Positions 1-9,780 of a stretch of 64,000 nt of DNA are shown here, piece after piece. Below the pieces are notes generated by a model, which worked only from the letters and a program-made list of their open reading frames with translations, had not been told where the DNA came from and did not search any database. The stretch lies in NCBI RefSeq assembly GCF_023062595.1, contig NZ_JALLAN010000010.1, positions 124,001-188,000 on the forward strand, read 5' to 3'. Both the position numbers and the translations under genes were made by a program. Numbering within the stretch: position 1 is the stretch's first letter; every line of letters starts with the position of its first letter. The DNA comes from Arthrobacter rhizosphaerae. GTDB lineage: Bacteria; Actinomycetota; Actinomycetes; Actinomycetales; Micrococcaceae.

Positions 1-2768
1 AGCTCCACGAAAAGGGCCTCACCTATAACGGCTACCGGGTGCTGCCATATTGCTGGAAGGACGAGACACCGCTCTCCAACCATGAACTGCGCATGGACGA
101 TGACGTCTACAAGAACCGCCAGGACCAGACCGTCACCGTGACGTTCCCCATCAAGGCAGGAGCATCCGAACTGTCCCGGCGCCTCGAAGGGGTACAGGCG
201 CTCGCCTGGACCACAACGCCCTGGACGCTGCCCACCAACCTGGCGCTCGCCGTCGGGCCCTCCATCACGTATGCCGTGCTTCCGGCCGGTCCCCACGGGA
301 TCAAGGCCGCCTCCCCTGAAGCGCCGGTGACCGGAAGCTTCCTTCTTGCTGCAGACCTTCTGGGCATGTACGCAAAGGACCTTGGATACGGCGATGGCGC
401 GGCAGGCGTTGAAGCCGCCCAGGCCTCGGTGACGGCCACTGTCACGGGAGCCGAGCTTGACGGCCTTCAGTACCAGCCGCTTTGGAACGACTTTAGCGAT
501 GCCGAAAAATTCGGCACGGAGAATGCCTGGCGGTTCCTGGTGGCCGACTACGTCACCACGACGGACGGTACGGGCATCGTCCACCAGGCCCCTGCCTACG
601 GTGAAGATGACCAGAAGGTCTGTGAAGAGGCCGGCATTCCAGTGGTGCTGTCAGTGGATGAGGGCGCCAAATTCCTGCCGCTGTTCTCCCACGGAGACCT
701 CCACGACATTGTGGGGCTTCAGGTGTTCGACGCCAACAAGCCCATCACGCAGGTGCTCCGCGCCCAGGGCCGCATGGTCCGCCAGGCCAGCTATGAGCAC
801 AGCTACCCGCACTGCTGGCGCTGCCGCAACCCCCTGATCTACCGCGCCGTGTCCTCCTGGTACGTGGAAGTCACCAAATTCAAAGACCGCATGTCCGAGC
901 TTAACCAGGAGATCAACTGGATCCCGGGCAATGTGAAGGACGGGCAGTTCGGCAAGTGGCTGGAAAATGCCCGCGACTGGTCAATCAGCCGGAACCGCTA
1001 CTGGGGCAGCCCCATCCCGGTGTGGCAGTCGACTGACCCCGAGTACCCGCGCACTGACGTCTACGGCTCGCTCGCCGAGATCGAGGCCGATTTCGGCCGG
1101 CTGCCGCTGAACAAGGACGGTCAGGTTGACCTGCACCGGCCCTTCATCGACGAACTGACCAGGCCCAACCCGGATGACCCCCGCTCCCCGGAAGAGGGCC
1201 AGTCGGTCATGCGCCGCGTTGAGGACGTCCTGGACGTCTGGTTCGACTCCGGCTCCATGCCCTACGGCCAGGTCCACTACCCGTTCCAAAACGAGGAATG
1301 GTTCGACACCCACAACCCCGCAGATTTCATCGTGGAGTACATCGGGCAGACACGCGGCTGGTTCTACATGCTGCACATCCTCTCGACTGCGCTGTTTGAC
1401 CGCCCGGCTTTCCGGAACGTCATCAGCCACGGCATCGTGCTGGGCTCTGACGGGCAGAAGATGTCCAAAAGCCTTCGGAACTACCCCGACGTGTCCGAGG
1501 TGCTGGACCGCGACGGCTCTGACGCTATGCGTTGGTTCCTGATGTCCAGCCCCATCCTCCGCGGTGGCAACCTTGTGGTCACCGAACAGGGAATCCGCGA
1601 CGGCGTCCGCCAGGTCATCCTGCCGCTCTGGAACGTTTACAGCTTCTTCACGCTGTACACCAACGCTTCCGCTGGTGGCGACGGCTACGAAGCCAGCCTC
1701 CGCTACGACGGCTACACGGACACCATGGACCAGTACCTGCTGGCCAACACCGGTGATCTGGTGCGGAACATGACCGCGCAGCTGGACAGCTACGACATCT
1801 CAGGTGCCTGCGATGAACTCCGCAGCTACCTGGACATGCTCACCAACTGGTACGTCCGCCGCAGCCGTCAGCGCTTCTTCGACGAGAACGTTGACGCCTT
1901 CGACGCGCTCTACACCGCGCTTGAGGCTGTTTGCCGCGTCTCGGCATCCTTGCTGCCGCTCGTGTCCGAGGAGATCTGGCGCGGACTGACAGGCGGGCGC
2001 TCCGTGCACCTGGCCGACTGGCCGGACGCAGGGCTGTTCCCCGCAAATGCCGGCCTCGTCGAGGCCATGAACCGCGTGCAGCAGATCTGCTCAACGGGCT
2101 CGTCCCTGCGCAAGGCAGCAAACCTCCGTGTCCGCCTGCCGCTGCAGGAACTCACTGTGGTGGCATCCGGCGCGGATGCGCTGGAAGGTTTCGCCGCCGT
2201 CGTCGCCGATGAACTGAACCTGCGCTCCGTTCGGCTGCTCGACGCTGCCAGCGCCTCTCCGGAGGAATTCGGCATCGAGCAGAAGCTCGTGGTCAACGCG
2301 AGGGCCGCGGGTCCGCGTCTCGGGAAAAACGTCCAGCAGGCCATCAAGGGCTCAAAGTCCGGGGACTGGTCGGTAGACGAAGCCGGGGTGGTTACTGCCG
2401 GCGGGCTGGAACTTGAGCCGCAGGAGTACGCACTGGAGACAGTGGTTGCCGAGTCCGACGGCGGTTCGGCCTCCGTCGCGGTATTGCCCGGCGGTGGATT
2501 CGTGGTCCTCAACACCGAAGTCACGCCCGAACTCGAGGCCGAGGGCCTTGCACGCGACATGGTCCGCGCCATCCAGCAGGCACGCAAGGATGCAGGACTG
2601 AACGTCAGTGACCGTATCCGGACCACTGTCACAGCAGCGCAGGGCGTCGTGGACTCCCTGCTGGCCAATGCGGACCTGGTCAAGACCGAGACACTCACCG
2701 TGGATCTCGTGGCTACTCCCGCCGATTCAGCAGAACCGCGAATCTCCGTCGAAAAAATAGGGGCCTGA
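1..2768 (+). CDS. ileS: Isoleucyl-tRNA synthetase, 3' part (5' end outside window)
   Basis: The enzyme charges tRNA-Ile with isoleucine in the cytoplasm. The frame is open from base 3, so the gene begins upstream and the HIGH-containing N-terminus is missing. Visible are the threonine-rich CP1 editing signature ([11 protein letters not shown], near bases 208-240), the class Ia signature KMSKS at 1458-1472, and an anticodon-binding helical domain after it. The C-terminal region ([11 protein letters not shown]) resembles the DUF5915 tail of the eukaryote-like type 2 IleRS common in actinobacteria; that subtype call is inference. folC follows after only 3 bases, so the two are probably co-transcribed. 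Confidence 0.97.
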   Translation, partial: LHEKGLTYNGYRVLPYCWKDETPLSNHELRMDDDVYKNRQDQTVTVTFPIKAGASELSRRLEGVQALAWTTTPWTLPTNLALAVGPSITYAVLPAGPHGIKAASPEAPVTGSFLLAADLLGMYAKDLGYGDGAAGVEAAQASVTATVTGAELDGLQYQPLWNDFSDAEKFGTENAWRFLVADYVTTTDGTGIVHQAPAYGEDDQKVCEEAGIPVVLSVDEGAKFLPLFSHGDLHDIVGLQVFDANKPITQVLRAQGRMVRQASYEHSYPHCWRCRNPLIYRAVSSWYVEVTKFKDRMSELNQEINWIPGNVKDGQFGKWLENARDWSISRNRYWGSPIPVWQSTDPEYPRTDVYGSLAEIEADFGRLPLNKDGQVDLHRPFIDELTRPNPDDPRSPEEGQSVMRRVEDVLDVWFDSGSMPYGQVHYPFQNEEWFDTHNPADFIVEYIGQTRGWFYMLHILSTALFDRPAFRNVISHGIVLGSDGQKMSKSLRNYPDVSEVLDRDGSDAMRWFLMSSPILRGGNLVVTEQGIRDGVRQVILPLWNVYSFFTLYTNASAGGDGYEASLRYDGYTDTMDQYLLANTGDLVRNMTAQLDSYDISGACDELRSYLDMLTNWYVRRSRQRFFDENVDAFDALYTALEAVCRVSASLLPLVSEEIWRGLTGGRSVHLADWPDAGLFPANAGLVEAMNRVQQICSTGSSLRKAANLRVRLPLQELTVVASGADALEGFAAVVADELNLRSVRLLDAASASPEEFGIEQKLVVNARAAGPRLGKNVQQAIKGSKSGDWSVDEAGVVTAGGLELEPQEYALETVVAESDGGSASVAVLPGGGFVVLNTEVTPELEAEGLARDMVRAIQQARKDAGLNVSDRIRTTVTAAQGVVDSLLANADLVKTETLTVDLVATPADSAEPRISVEKIGA

Positions 2769-2771
2769 GCA

Positions 2772-4133
2772 ATGACCGACGAATTCTCCGTAGAAAGCGT
2801 CTACGCCGAGCTGTTGGGCCGTGCCCCGGAAAACAAGATGGAGCCGCGGCTTGCTCCCTTGTTCCGGGCAATGGAAATCCTGGGGGAGCCTAACAAGGCG
2901 TTCCCCATCATCCATATCACGGGCACCAACGGGAAGACCTCTACCGCCCGGATGATCGAGGCCGGCCTGCGCGCCCATGGCCTCAGCACCGGGCGCTACA
3001 CCAGCCCGCACCTCTCCAAGGTGACGGAACGGATCAGTATTGACGGCTCGCCGGTACCGGATGACACCTTCGTGCGGATCTGGGACGAGATCAGGCCCTA
3101 CCTGGAGATAGTGGACAAAGAGCTCGTTGCCGAAGGCCAGCCCAGGCTGACCTACTTCGAATGCCTCACCATCCTCGGCTTCGCCGTATTCGCGGACCAG
3201 CCGGTCAACGTTGCTGTGATGGAAGTCGGTTTGGGCGGCATCACCGACGCCACGAACGTGGGCGACGGGCAGGTTGCCGTCGTTACGCCGATTTCGCTGG
3301 ACCACACCGACCTCCTTGGCGACACCACCGAGGACATCGCGTACGAGAAAGCGGGCATCATCAAGCCCGGCGGATTCCTGGTCAGCGCAGCCCAGCCCGT
3401 GGACGCAGCACAGGTGCTCCTGGAAAAAGCGAAGGAAGTCCAGGTTCCGTTCCGCTTTGAGGGTGTTGAGTTCGGTGTAGCGTCACGCACTGTTGCTGTC
3501 GGCGGCCAGGTCGTCACCATCCAGGGACTCGCAGGGCGCTACGAGGACCTGCTGTTGCCGCTGCACGGCGCGCATCAGGCTGAGAACGCTGCTGTGGCCG
3601 TGGCAGCTCTTGAGGCATTCCTCGGCGGAGGGGAGAAAGAGCTCGACGCCGAAATCCTCCAGGAGGCCTTCGCATCCGTGACCTCGCCCGGCCGGCTGGA
3701 AGTGGTGCGGACTGCGCCCACCATCATCGTGGATGCCGCCCACAACCCCGAAGGAATCCGGGTCTCGGCCGAAGCCATCCATGAAGCCTTCACCCTGACA
3801 AAACTCGTGGTGGTGGTGGGCGTGCTCAAGGAAAAGGATGCTGAGGAGATTCTCCGTCAGCTCAAAGAGTCACTTGGAGACCTCGCGGCTGAATACTGTT
3901 TTACGCAGTCCAACTCGCCCCGTGCTGTCCCGGCGGAAGACCTTGAAGAGCTGGCCCTGGACCTGGGATTTGGCGAGGACAACGTCCACGTCGCGGCCCA
4001 ATTGGACGACGCCCTTGAATGGGCCGTGGAGCGCGCCGAGTCTAATGATGACCTCTCCGGTGGCGTCCTCGTGACCGGCTCCATCACCCTCGTTGCAGAA
4101 GCCCGCATCCTGCTGGGGAAGACCGAGGTATAG
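2772..4133 (+). CDS. folC: Bifunctional folylpolyglutamate synthase / dihydrofolate synthase
   Basis: A cytoplasmic ATP-dependent ligase that adds glutamate to dihydropteroate and then to folates. At 453 residues it has normal family length. The P-loop GTNGKTS lies at residues 51-57, followed by the Mur-ligase central domain with DHTDLLGDT and YEKAGIIKPG, and the C-terminal domain with DAAHNPEG. It starts with ATG three bases after ileS and ends three bases before the DUF4233 gene, forming a compact operon that probably continues through ndk. Confidence 0.96.
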   Translation: MTDEFSVESVYAELLGRAPENKMEPRLAPLFRAMEILGEPNKAFPIIHITGTNGKTSTARMIEAGLRAHGLSTGRYTSPHLSKVTERISIDGSPVPDDTFVRIWDEIRPYLEIVDKELVAEGQPRLTYFECLTILGFAVFADQPVNVAVMEVGLGGITDATNVGDGQVAVVTPISLDHTDLLGDTTEDIAYEKAGIIKPGGFLVSAAQPVDAAQVLLEKAKEVQVPFRFEGVEFGVASRTVAVGGQVVTIQGLAGRYEDLLLPLHGAHQAENAAVAVAALEAFLGGGEKELDAEILQEAFASVTSPGRLEVVRTAPTIIVDAAHNPEGIRVSAEAIHEAFTLTKLVVVVGVLKEKDAEEILRQLKESLGDLAAEYCFTQSNSPRAVPAEDLEELALDLGFGEDNVHVAAQLDDALEWAVERAESNDDLSGGVLVTGSITLVAEARILLGKTEV

Positions 4134-4136
4134 GCG

Positions 4137-4601
4137 ATGGCCAGACTCACCAAGGCCCAGCGTGAATGGCAGCCGGGCATGCCAAAGAAACGCCGCTCCA
4201 CCAAAGTGATGTTCGCCTCGACGGTCCTGTTGCTTGAGGGCTTCGTGGCGTTCTTCGCAACACTGGCGGTATTTGGCCTGAGGCGTGGGGAGATTTCTCC
4301 CGTACTCATTCTTTCCGTCGGCATCGCCCTAAGCCTTGTCCTGGTTTTCACGTGCGCTGTGCTGTCCAAACCCTGGGGCGTAGGCCTCGGCTGGGTGCTG
4401 CAGCTTGTGTTGATCCTTACCGGACTCGTGGAACCGATGATGTTCCTCGTTGGCGGACTGTTTGCCCTTGCCTGGTGGTACGGCATCCGTACGGGCATCC
4501 GGCTCGATTCTGAAGCCGCCCAGCGGGAGCGTGAACAGGCCGAATGGGAAGCCTCCCATCCGGTCGGGAGTGAGCCCGAAGCCGGCAGCGAAACCCCGTA
4601 G
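4137..4601 (+). CDS. DUF4233 small integral membrane protein
   Basis: A 154-residue protein with a basic N-terminus (about residues 1-22), then roughly three to four hydrophobic helices between residues 23 and 118, and an acidic hydrophilic tail rich in Glu and Pro. This matches the actinobacterial DUF4233 family, which is typically encoded between folC and ndk exactly as here. Its function is unknown. It starts with ATG three bases after the folC stop, so it is almost certainly co-transcribed. Confidence 0.85.
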   Translation: MARLTKAQREWQPGMPKKRRSTKVMFASTVLLLEGFVAFFATLAVFGLRRGEISPVLILSVGIALSLVLVFTCAVLSKPWGVGLGWVLQLVLILTGLVEPMMFLVGGLFALAWWYGIRTGIRLDSEAAQREREQAEWEASHPVGSEPEAGSETP

Positions 4602-4641
4602 ACTTACGGAGAACCCCACCACCAACTACTTTGGAGCACCT

Positions 4642-5058
4642 GTGAGCGTTGAGCGCACCCTCGTTTTGATCAAGCCCGACGGCGTTGTCCGGAACCTGAG
4701 CGGCATCATCCTGAGCCGGATTGAGGCCAAGGGCTACACGCTGGCCGAGCTGAAAAAGGTCAATGCCAGCAGGGAACTGCTCGAGCAGCACTATGCCGAG
4801 CACGCCGGCAAGCCGTTCTACGAGCCCCTCGTGGAATTCATGCTTAGCGGCCCGGTGGTTGCTGCCATCTTCGAAGGCCACAAAGTGATCGAGGGCTTCC
4901 GTTCGCTGGCGGGCACCACCGATCCCACCACCGCGGCCCCCGGAACCATCCGTGGCGACTTCGGCCGTGACTGGGGCCTGAAGGTCCAGCAGAACCTGGT
5001 CCATGGCTCCGATTCCATCGACTCGGCCGAGCGCGAGATCGGCATCTGGTTCCCGTAG
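4642..5058 (+). CDS. ndk: Nucleoside diphosphate kinase
   Basis: Transfers the gamma-phosphate from ATP to other NDPs through a phospho-histidine, balancing NTP and dNTP pools. The chosen start is GTG at 4642, preceded by a GGAG at 4633; it gives [13 protein letters not shown], the normal family N-terminus, and 138 residues, the usual length. The frame is open upstream to 4450, but that stretch overlaps the DUF4233 gene and is unlike NDK. The catalytic histidine is H121 in NLVHGSDS. A strong hairpin follows the gene. Confidence 0.97.
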   Translation: MSVERTLVLIKPDGVVRNLSGIILSRIEAKGYTLAELKKVNASRELLEQHYAEHAGKPFYEPLVEFMLSGPVVAAIFEGHKVIEGFRSLAGTTDPTTAAPGTIRGDFGRDWGLKVQQNLVHGSDSIDSAEREIGIWFP

Positions 5059-5084
5059 GCACCCCTCACTCCTGCGCGAGATGA

Positions 5085-5125
5085 CAGATAAGGCCAATGT
5101 CCGGCGCGGACATTGGCCTTATCTG
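5085..5125. terminator. Bidirectional hairpin terminator between ndk and the VKOR gene
   Basis: Perfect 18-bp inverted repeat (arms 5085-5102 and 5108-5125, core AAGGCCAATGTCC) around a 5-nt GC-rich loop. It lies between two convergent genes, so it can stop transcription from both sides. There is no run of T after either arm, so it is not a textbook intrinsic terminator. Confidence 0.8.
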
Positions 5126-5151
5126 CACTTTCGGCGCGTGAGGAACCCGGG

Positions 5152-5829
5152 TTACATTCCCGAGTTGCCAACAAACATGTTCAGGAAGGCAAAAAAGATC
5201 GACGCGATCGCGGCTACGTACAGGAGTGCCGTGATGATCCAGCCATAATCGCCAAGTGTCTTTGCCAGGCCCGCGGAAACAGGGATGACCTTGTGGGCCA
5301 CGTTGCGGATCGTCACCCAGACGAACAGCGGAATCATGGCCGCCCAGACAACCATGCAGAAGGGGCACAGGACATGGATGTCGTACAGTGCCTGAGACCA
5401 GAGCCAGATCACGAAAATGAAGCCTAAGGTCACGCCGGTCTGAAGGCCCAGCCAGTACCACCGGCCGAACGTGGCCCCGGCGAGCAACCCCATGCCCGTG
5501 GTGATAATGATGGCGAACGCCACGATGCCGATGAACATGTTGGGGAAGCCGAAGACAGAGCTTTGCCACGTCTGCATGACCTGACCGCAGGAGATCCACG
5601 GGTTGATGTCGCATACGGTGGTGTAGTTGGCGTCTTTGAGCGTTTCGAGTTTCTCAAGAACCAGAATTCCCGAGGCGAGCCAGCCGATGATGCCCGTGGT
5701 AACCAGAAGCCAGGCGAACGGGCGGGCACGGGTCATCGGAGGCAACCCCTGCTCCTCGGGGTTTCCGGCGGAGTCGGTGAAACCCTGTGCAGGCGCAGCG
5801 CCGCCAGTGGTCTTGGAGATGCTGGGCAT
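5152..5829 (-). CDS. Vitamin K epoxide reductase (VKOR) family membrane protein
   Basis: A multi-pass membrane quinone reductase that in actinobacteria re-oxidises a DsbA-like partner and so supports disulfide formation outside the cytoplasm. The start chosen is ATG at 5829 (225 residues); the frame stays open upstream to 6150, but that part is hydrophilic and not family-like. The loop cysteines C73 and C81 (CDINPWISC) and the active-site pair CPFC at 155-158 are all present. Hydrophobic segments occur near residues 40-58, 95-117, 126-146, 155-175 and 196-222. A DsbA-like partner is not encoded nearby. Confidence 0.88.
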   Translation of the reverse strand: MPSISKTTGGAAPAQGFTDSAGNPEEQGLPPMTRARPFAWLLVTTGIIGWLASGILVLEKLETLKDANYTTVCDINPWISCGQVMQTWQSSVFGFPNMFIGIVAFAIIITTGMGLLAGATFGRWYWLGLQTGVTLGFIFVIWLWSQALYDIHVLCPFCMVVWAAMIPLFVWVTIRNVAHKVIPVSAGLAKTLGDYGWIITALLYVAAIASIFFAFLNMFVGNSGM

Positions 5830-6318
5830 GAGCTTGATGCGTCCTTTGTGTTGAGTGGTCCTTGCCCGATTGTAACGCCGGACTCTGGGTGCGCGGTGTG
5901 ACGGCGGTGTCCCGGTGTGGCAGTCCACCCGGAGTCGCCGGCACCGTGGCCGCTGTTGTGCGCGTCCCCCGTGAATCGACTCCTCGTGTGAGAGAATGAA
6001 CGTGGCTGGAAGACGAACCACATTCGGATTCCGGTCCGGTGACTTGTTTCCCAAGACCGCCAATGATGAGCAGGGCACGCCGGGGATCCTTCGATCACGG
6101 CCTATCACGCAATGCCATTGGACGGCACCTGGTTGTGGCTGGTAGAACAACGGGTTTTCAGAACAATTTCGCCGGCCCTCCAGGGCTGCCGCACCCCACT
6201 GCCGGTGCGAACCTGAGGGTATTCAATTGACTTCTGTCAATGCCTGCGGGTTTTGACAATATGTGCCCCAATGGGTGCCGAATGTGGCGGTACGTCAGGG
6301 GCAGGAGTATCGCCACAT
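5830..6318. promoter_or_regulatory. Divergent intergenic region of VKOR and rne
   Basis: 490 bases without a convincing gene, separating the reverse-strand VKOR gene from rne, so promoters for both should lie here. Visible are an inverted repeat TTGAC-TTCT-GTCAA at 6227-6240 and a consensus-like -35 hexamer TTGACA at 6253-6258, about 60 bases before the rne start. No good -10 hexamer at the right distance was found. On the reverse strand a TACAAT hexamer near 5868-5873 could be a -10 for the VKOR gene. Confidence 0.35.
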
Positions 6319-9300
6319 ATGGATAAAGACCAAGTTGTAGCCGTTAACGTCGAAGCTGCGGAAGCTCCCGAATCGCCAAAGAAGGCCACCCGGACCCGCC
6401 GCAAGGCCATACCTAAGACCCAAGCCGTCACCGCAGAAGGCATCCCCATCGATCCGGCCGCTGCTGCCGCGGACACGGGTGAAGCAACCGGGGCACCGGA
6501 AAAGGCCGCTCCCGCAAAACGCAGCCGTGCACGCAAGCGCGTTGAGTCCGCCGTCGCTGAGGAAGCCGCCGTGGCCGAAGAAGCCGCCGCTGAGGACGCA
6601 GCCGCCGCTGGAGAAGCAGCAGTCGCCGAAGAACCCGCAGCGTTGGACTCTGCGGTGGAAGACGCCCCGAAGAAGAAGCCTGTACGTCGGCGTGCCAGCC
6701 GCGCCAAAGTAGCTGGTCCCGCAGTTGACGAGGAAGCCGCCGAGGGGACTACCGAGCCTGAAGAAGCAGCAGTTGACGCTGTCCAGTCTGCCGGTGCCGC
6801 TGTTACTGCTCCGGGCCAGGAAACCGAGGCTGCCCAGGAACGCCCGGAATCTCCGGAAGTAGTGGCTGCCGAGCAGCCTAAGCCCGAGACAGCCGGCGCG
6901 GTGGGTTCCTTGTTCCTGGAGCCAGGTTCGGTAACCTCCATGATTTTCCAGGCGCCCGATCTCAGCACGGTCGTCCGGCCTGTCCCGGCACCTGTTGTTG
7001 AGGACGAAGATGAAACCGAGAACGCCTCTGACGAGGGCGAACTGGACGAATCCGGCAACCGCCGCCGTCGCCGCAGCCGCGGCCGCCGTGGCCGTAGCCG
7101 CGGAACCGACCGTGAGCCCGGAGACGATACAGAGGACACCGACGGTGACGCCGGTGAAGCGGAAGCTGATGAGCAGGGAACTGCAGGTTTGGGTGACGGC
7201 GTGACGTCGCGTCGCCGTCGTCGTCGCCGCCGTGGTGACCAGGACATTGAACTTACCGGCGGGGGAGATGATGATCCTCCCAACACCGTAACGAGGGTCC
7301 GCGCTCCGCGGGCCGTCAGCGAGGCGCCCGTAAACAACCGCGTCACGAGCGTCAAGGGTTCCACGCGCCTTGAGGCGAAGAAGCAGCGCCGGCGCGAGTC
7401 GCGCGATACGGGCCGTCGTCGCACGGTCATCACTGAAGCTGAATTCCTGGCACGCCGTGAATCCGTCGACCGGCAGATGATCGTCCGCCAGCGCGACGAC
7501 AGAATCCAGATCGCCGTTCTCGAAGACGGCGTCCTGGCCGAGCACTTCGTGTCCAAGACCCAGCAGGATTCACTGATCGGCAACGTTTACCTGGGTAAAG
7601 TCCAGAACGTGTTGCCGTCCATGGAGGCTGCCTTCGTCGACATCGGTCGCGGCCGTAATGCCGTGCTGTACGCGGGCGAGGTCAACTGGGATGTTGCCAG
7701 CCTTGAAGGCAAGCAGCGCCGCATCGAGAACGCCCTCAAATCAGGCGACTCCGTGTTGGTCCAGGTCACCAAGGACCCCGTAGGGCACAAGGGCGCACGC
7801 CTGACCAGCCAGATTTCCCTGCCGGGCCGCTACCTGGTCTACGTGCCGGGCGGCTCCATGACCGGAATCTCCCGCAAGCTTCCCGACGTCGAACGGAACC
7901 GGCTCAAGCGAATCCTCAAGGACCGCCTGCCCGAAGATGCGGGCGTCATTGTCCGCACTGCCGCGGAGGGGGCTTCCGAAGAGGAACTCACGCACGACAT
8001 CAACCGCCTCCGCGCGCAGTGGGAAGGCATCGAAAGCCAAGCGACCTCCACGAAAGTCCTGGCACCGGAACTGCTTTACGGGGAACCGGACCTCACCATC
8101 AAGGTGGTCCGTGACGTCTTCAACGAGGACTTCTCCAAGCTGATCGTCTCCGGTGAGGACGCCTGGGACACCATCGAGGCCTACGTGACCTACGTGGCAC
8201 CTGACCTTGTTGGCCGCCTGGAAAAGTGGACCAAGGACCAGGACATCTTCTCGGCCTGGCGCATCGATGAGCAGATCCACAAGGCGCTGGACCGTAAGGT
8301 CTTCCTGCCGTCAGGTGGCTCCCTGGTCATCGACCGCACTGAGGCGATGACGGTAGTGGACGTCAACACCGGCAAGTTCACGGGCAGCGGCGGAAACCTT
8401 GAAGAGACCGTCACCAAGAACAACCTGGAAGCTGCTGAGGAAGTTGTGCGCCAACTGCGCCTGCGGGACATCGGCGGCATCATCGTCATCGACTTTATCG
8501 ACATGGTCCTGGAGTCCAACCGGGATCTGGTACTCCGCAGGATGGTCGAGTGCCTGGGCCGTGACCGGACCAAGCACCAGGTGGCTGAAGTTACCTCACT
8601 GGGCCTGGTCCAGATGACCCGTAAGCGGATGGGTACCGGCCTCCTTGAGGTCTTCGGCGAGCAGTGCGAGCATTGCGCCGGCCGCGGCGTTGTCACCCAT
8701 GACGAGCCAGTGGAGCACCGCAGGGCCAACACCGTTGCCGCCGAGCACTATGTGCCGCGCGCCGAAGTGCAGCCGGCTGCGCGGACAGAGCGCAAGCGGC
8801 GCCGCGGCAAGGGCGGGCAGGGCCTTGGAGAGCCGCTGACGCTTCCGGCACCGGTTCACGCCGAACCCACTGAGGCCGAACGTCACGCTAAGGCCGAAGC
8901 AACCCGGGCAGCGCTGGCCAACATCGCCGCCGCGGCGCATGCCGCCCACCTTCATGACGACGACGTCCAGGCGGCCCGTGCCAACGCAGCCACTGCCGAA
9001 CGGGAAGCTGTTCGCTCGGAATCCGTTGCCCACGCGCCGTCCCGCTCCCGCGAAACGTCGCGGGCGCAGGCAACAGAGCCTGTTCAGGCAGGTTCCGACG
9101 CCAGCCGCTCCGGCCAGGGCGACGACACCTCCGGTGGACGTCCCGCCGCTGTCCTTACCTTCGGTGGTGAACGAGTGGTTCTTCCGTTCGTGGACCACGC
9201 TGGTGAGGCGTCAACGGGGACACCTGAGTTGACTTTGGACCTGTTGGCGGAGGCCTTTGCCCACCTGGGTGAGCAGAGTGATCAGCCACAGGAGACTGAG

Positions 9301-9576
9301 GAAACACGGAAGCCTGAGGAAGCCCGTAGGCCTGTAGCCGAGGTCCACGCCGCTCCGATCGCAGCTGGATCGTCCTCCAGGCGGGGGCGCCGTAACCGCA
9401 GCGCCAGCCGTGCGCAGGGGGCTGCGAACGAGACCGCCGTCGAGCAGAACCAGGATGCGCCTGCCGCCACCGGTTCCACTTACGCGGCCAAGGTTCCGCT
9501 GGCGCCCGCGAAGCCGGCCGCCTCGGCAAGCGAGCCCATCATCCTCGGTGTGGGAGTGCCCGCCTCAGAGCTGTGA
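6319..9576 (+). CDS. rne: RNase E/G family ribonuclease with long basic and acidic arms
   Basis: An endoribonuclease for rRNA maturation and mRNA decay. The start chosen is ATG at 6319 with a GGAG at 6304; the frame is open to 6253 but lacks a ribosome site there. Residues 1 to about 390 are low complexity: Ala/Glu-rich with two Arg-rich blocks (near 7063-7100 and 7207-7235). The S1 domain starts near residue 404. Catalytic metal-site motifs are VDVNTG (about residue 676) and VIDFIDM (about 720), and the zinc-link CEHC lies near 782. Residues after about 810 form a second disordered arm. At 1085 residues it has the actinobacterial layout, with the catalytic core flanked on both sides. Confidence 0.94.
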   Translation: MDKDQVVAVNVEAAEAPESPKKATRTRRKAIPKTQAVTAEGIPIDPAAAAADTGEATGAPEKAAPAKRSRARKRVESAVAEEAAVAEEAAAEDAAAAGEAAVAEEPAALDSAVEDAPKKKPVRRRASRAKVAGPAVDEEAAEGTTEPEEAAVDAVQSAGAAVTAPGQETEAAQERPESPEVVAAEQPKPETAGAVGSLFLEPGSVTSMIFQAPDLSTVVRPVPAPVVEDEDETENASDEGELDESGNRRRRRSRGRRGRSRGTDREPGDDTEDTDGDAGEAEADEQGTAGLGDGVTSRRRRRRRRGDQDIELTGGGDDDPPNTVTRVRAPRAVSEAPVNNRVTSVKGSTRLEAKKQRRRESRDTGRRRTVITEAEFLARRESVDRQMIVRQRDDRIQIAVLEDGVLAEHFVSKTQQDSLIGNVYLGKVQNVLPSMEAAFVDIGRGRNAVLYAGEVNWDVASLEGKQRRIENALKSGDSVLVQVTKDPVGHKGARLTSQISLPGRYLVYVPGGSMTGISRKLPDVERNRLKRILKDRLPEDAGVIVRTAAEGASEEELTHDINRLRAQWEGIESQATSTKVLAPELLYGEPDLTIKVVRDVFNEDFSKLIVSGEDAWDTIEAYVTYVAPDLVGRLEKWTKDQDIFSAWRIDEQIHKALDRKVFLPSGGSLVIDRTEAMTVVDVNTGKFTGSGGNLEETVTKNNLEAAEEVVRQLRLRDIGGIIVIDFIDMVLESNRDLVLRRMVECLGRDRTKHQVAEVTSLGLVQMTRKRMGTGLLEVFGEQCEHCAGRGVVTHDEPVEHRRANTVAAEHYVPRAEVQPAARTERKRRRGKGGQGLGEPLTLPAPVHAEPTEAERHAKAEATRAALANIAAAAHAAHLHDDDVQAARANAATAEREAVRSESVAHAPSRSRETSRAQATEPVQAGSDASRSGQGDDTSGGRPAAVLTFGGERVVLPFVDHAGEASTGTPELTLDLLAEAFAHLGEQSDQPQETEETRKPEEARRPVAEVHAAPIAAGSSSRRGRRNRSASRAQGAANETAVEQNQDAPAATGSTYAAKVPLAPAKPAASASEPIILGVGVPASEL

Positions 9577-9625
9577 GAGTTGAGCTGTTCCAAAGCGAAC
9601 TGCAGCCAATAGGCATTAGATAGGG

Positions 9626-9663
9626 CTGAAGCCCGGACTGGAATCTCCCGGTCCGGGCTTCAG
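9626..9663 (+). terminator. Hairpin terminator after rne
   Basis: 13-bp perfect inverted repeat (9626-9638 with 9651-9663, core AGCCCGGAC) with a 12-nt loop, about 50 bases after the rne stop and followed by a weak T-containing stretch. It separates rne from the riboswitch-controlled thiamine gene. Confidence 0.75.
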
Positions 9664-9697
9664 CTGTTTAACACCGGCTCACACCAGCTAGGCTGGG

Positions 9698-9780
9698 ATC
9701 CTGACACGGGGTGCCGCGCAAAGGGCCGGCTGAGATCCACACCCGTTGAACCTGTCCGGTTAGCACCGGCGAAGGGATGT
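9698..9780 (+). promoter_or_regulatory. TPP (thiamine pyrophosphate) riboswitch
   Basis: The conserved aptamer blocks are readable in order: ACACGGGGTGCC at 9704-9715, GGCTGAGA at 9728-9735, then ACCCGTTGAACCTG, and GGTTAGCACCGGCGAAGGGA ending at 9777. These are the hallmark P2/J3-2 and P4/P5 sequences of the THI element. It sits directly upstream of a thiD-tenA fusion, the expected target. The 3' edge of the aptamer carries the purine-rich AAGGGA, which could itself be the ribosome-binding site, so control is probably at translation initiation. Confidence 0.95.

Noticed and set aside
7063-7240. Repeated CGC/CGT tracts as a DNA repeat element
   Set aside because: These are Arg codons of the RNA-binding arms of RNase E, not a separate repeat.
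6295-7545. 416-residue reverse-strand open frame inside rne
   Set aside because: It is antisense to the Arg- and Ala-rich arm of RNase E, with Gly/Phe/Cys-heavy composition and no motif; typical high-GC shadow.
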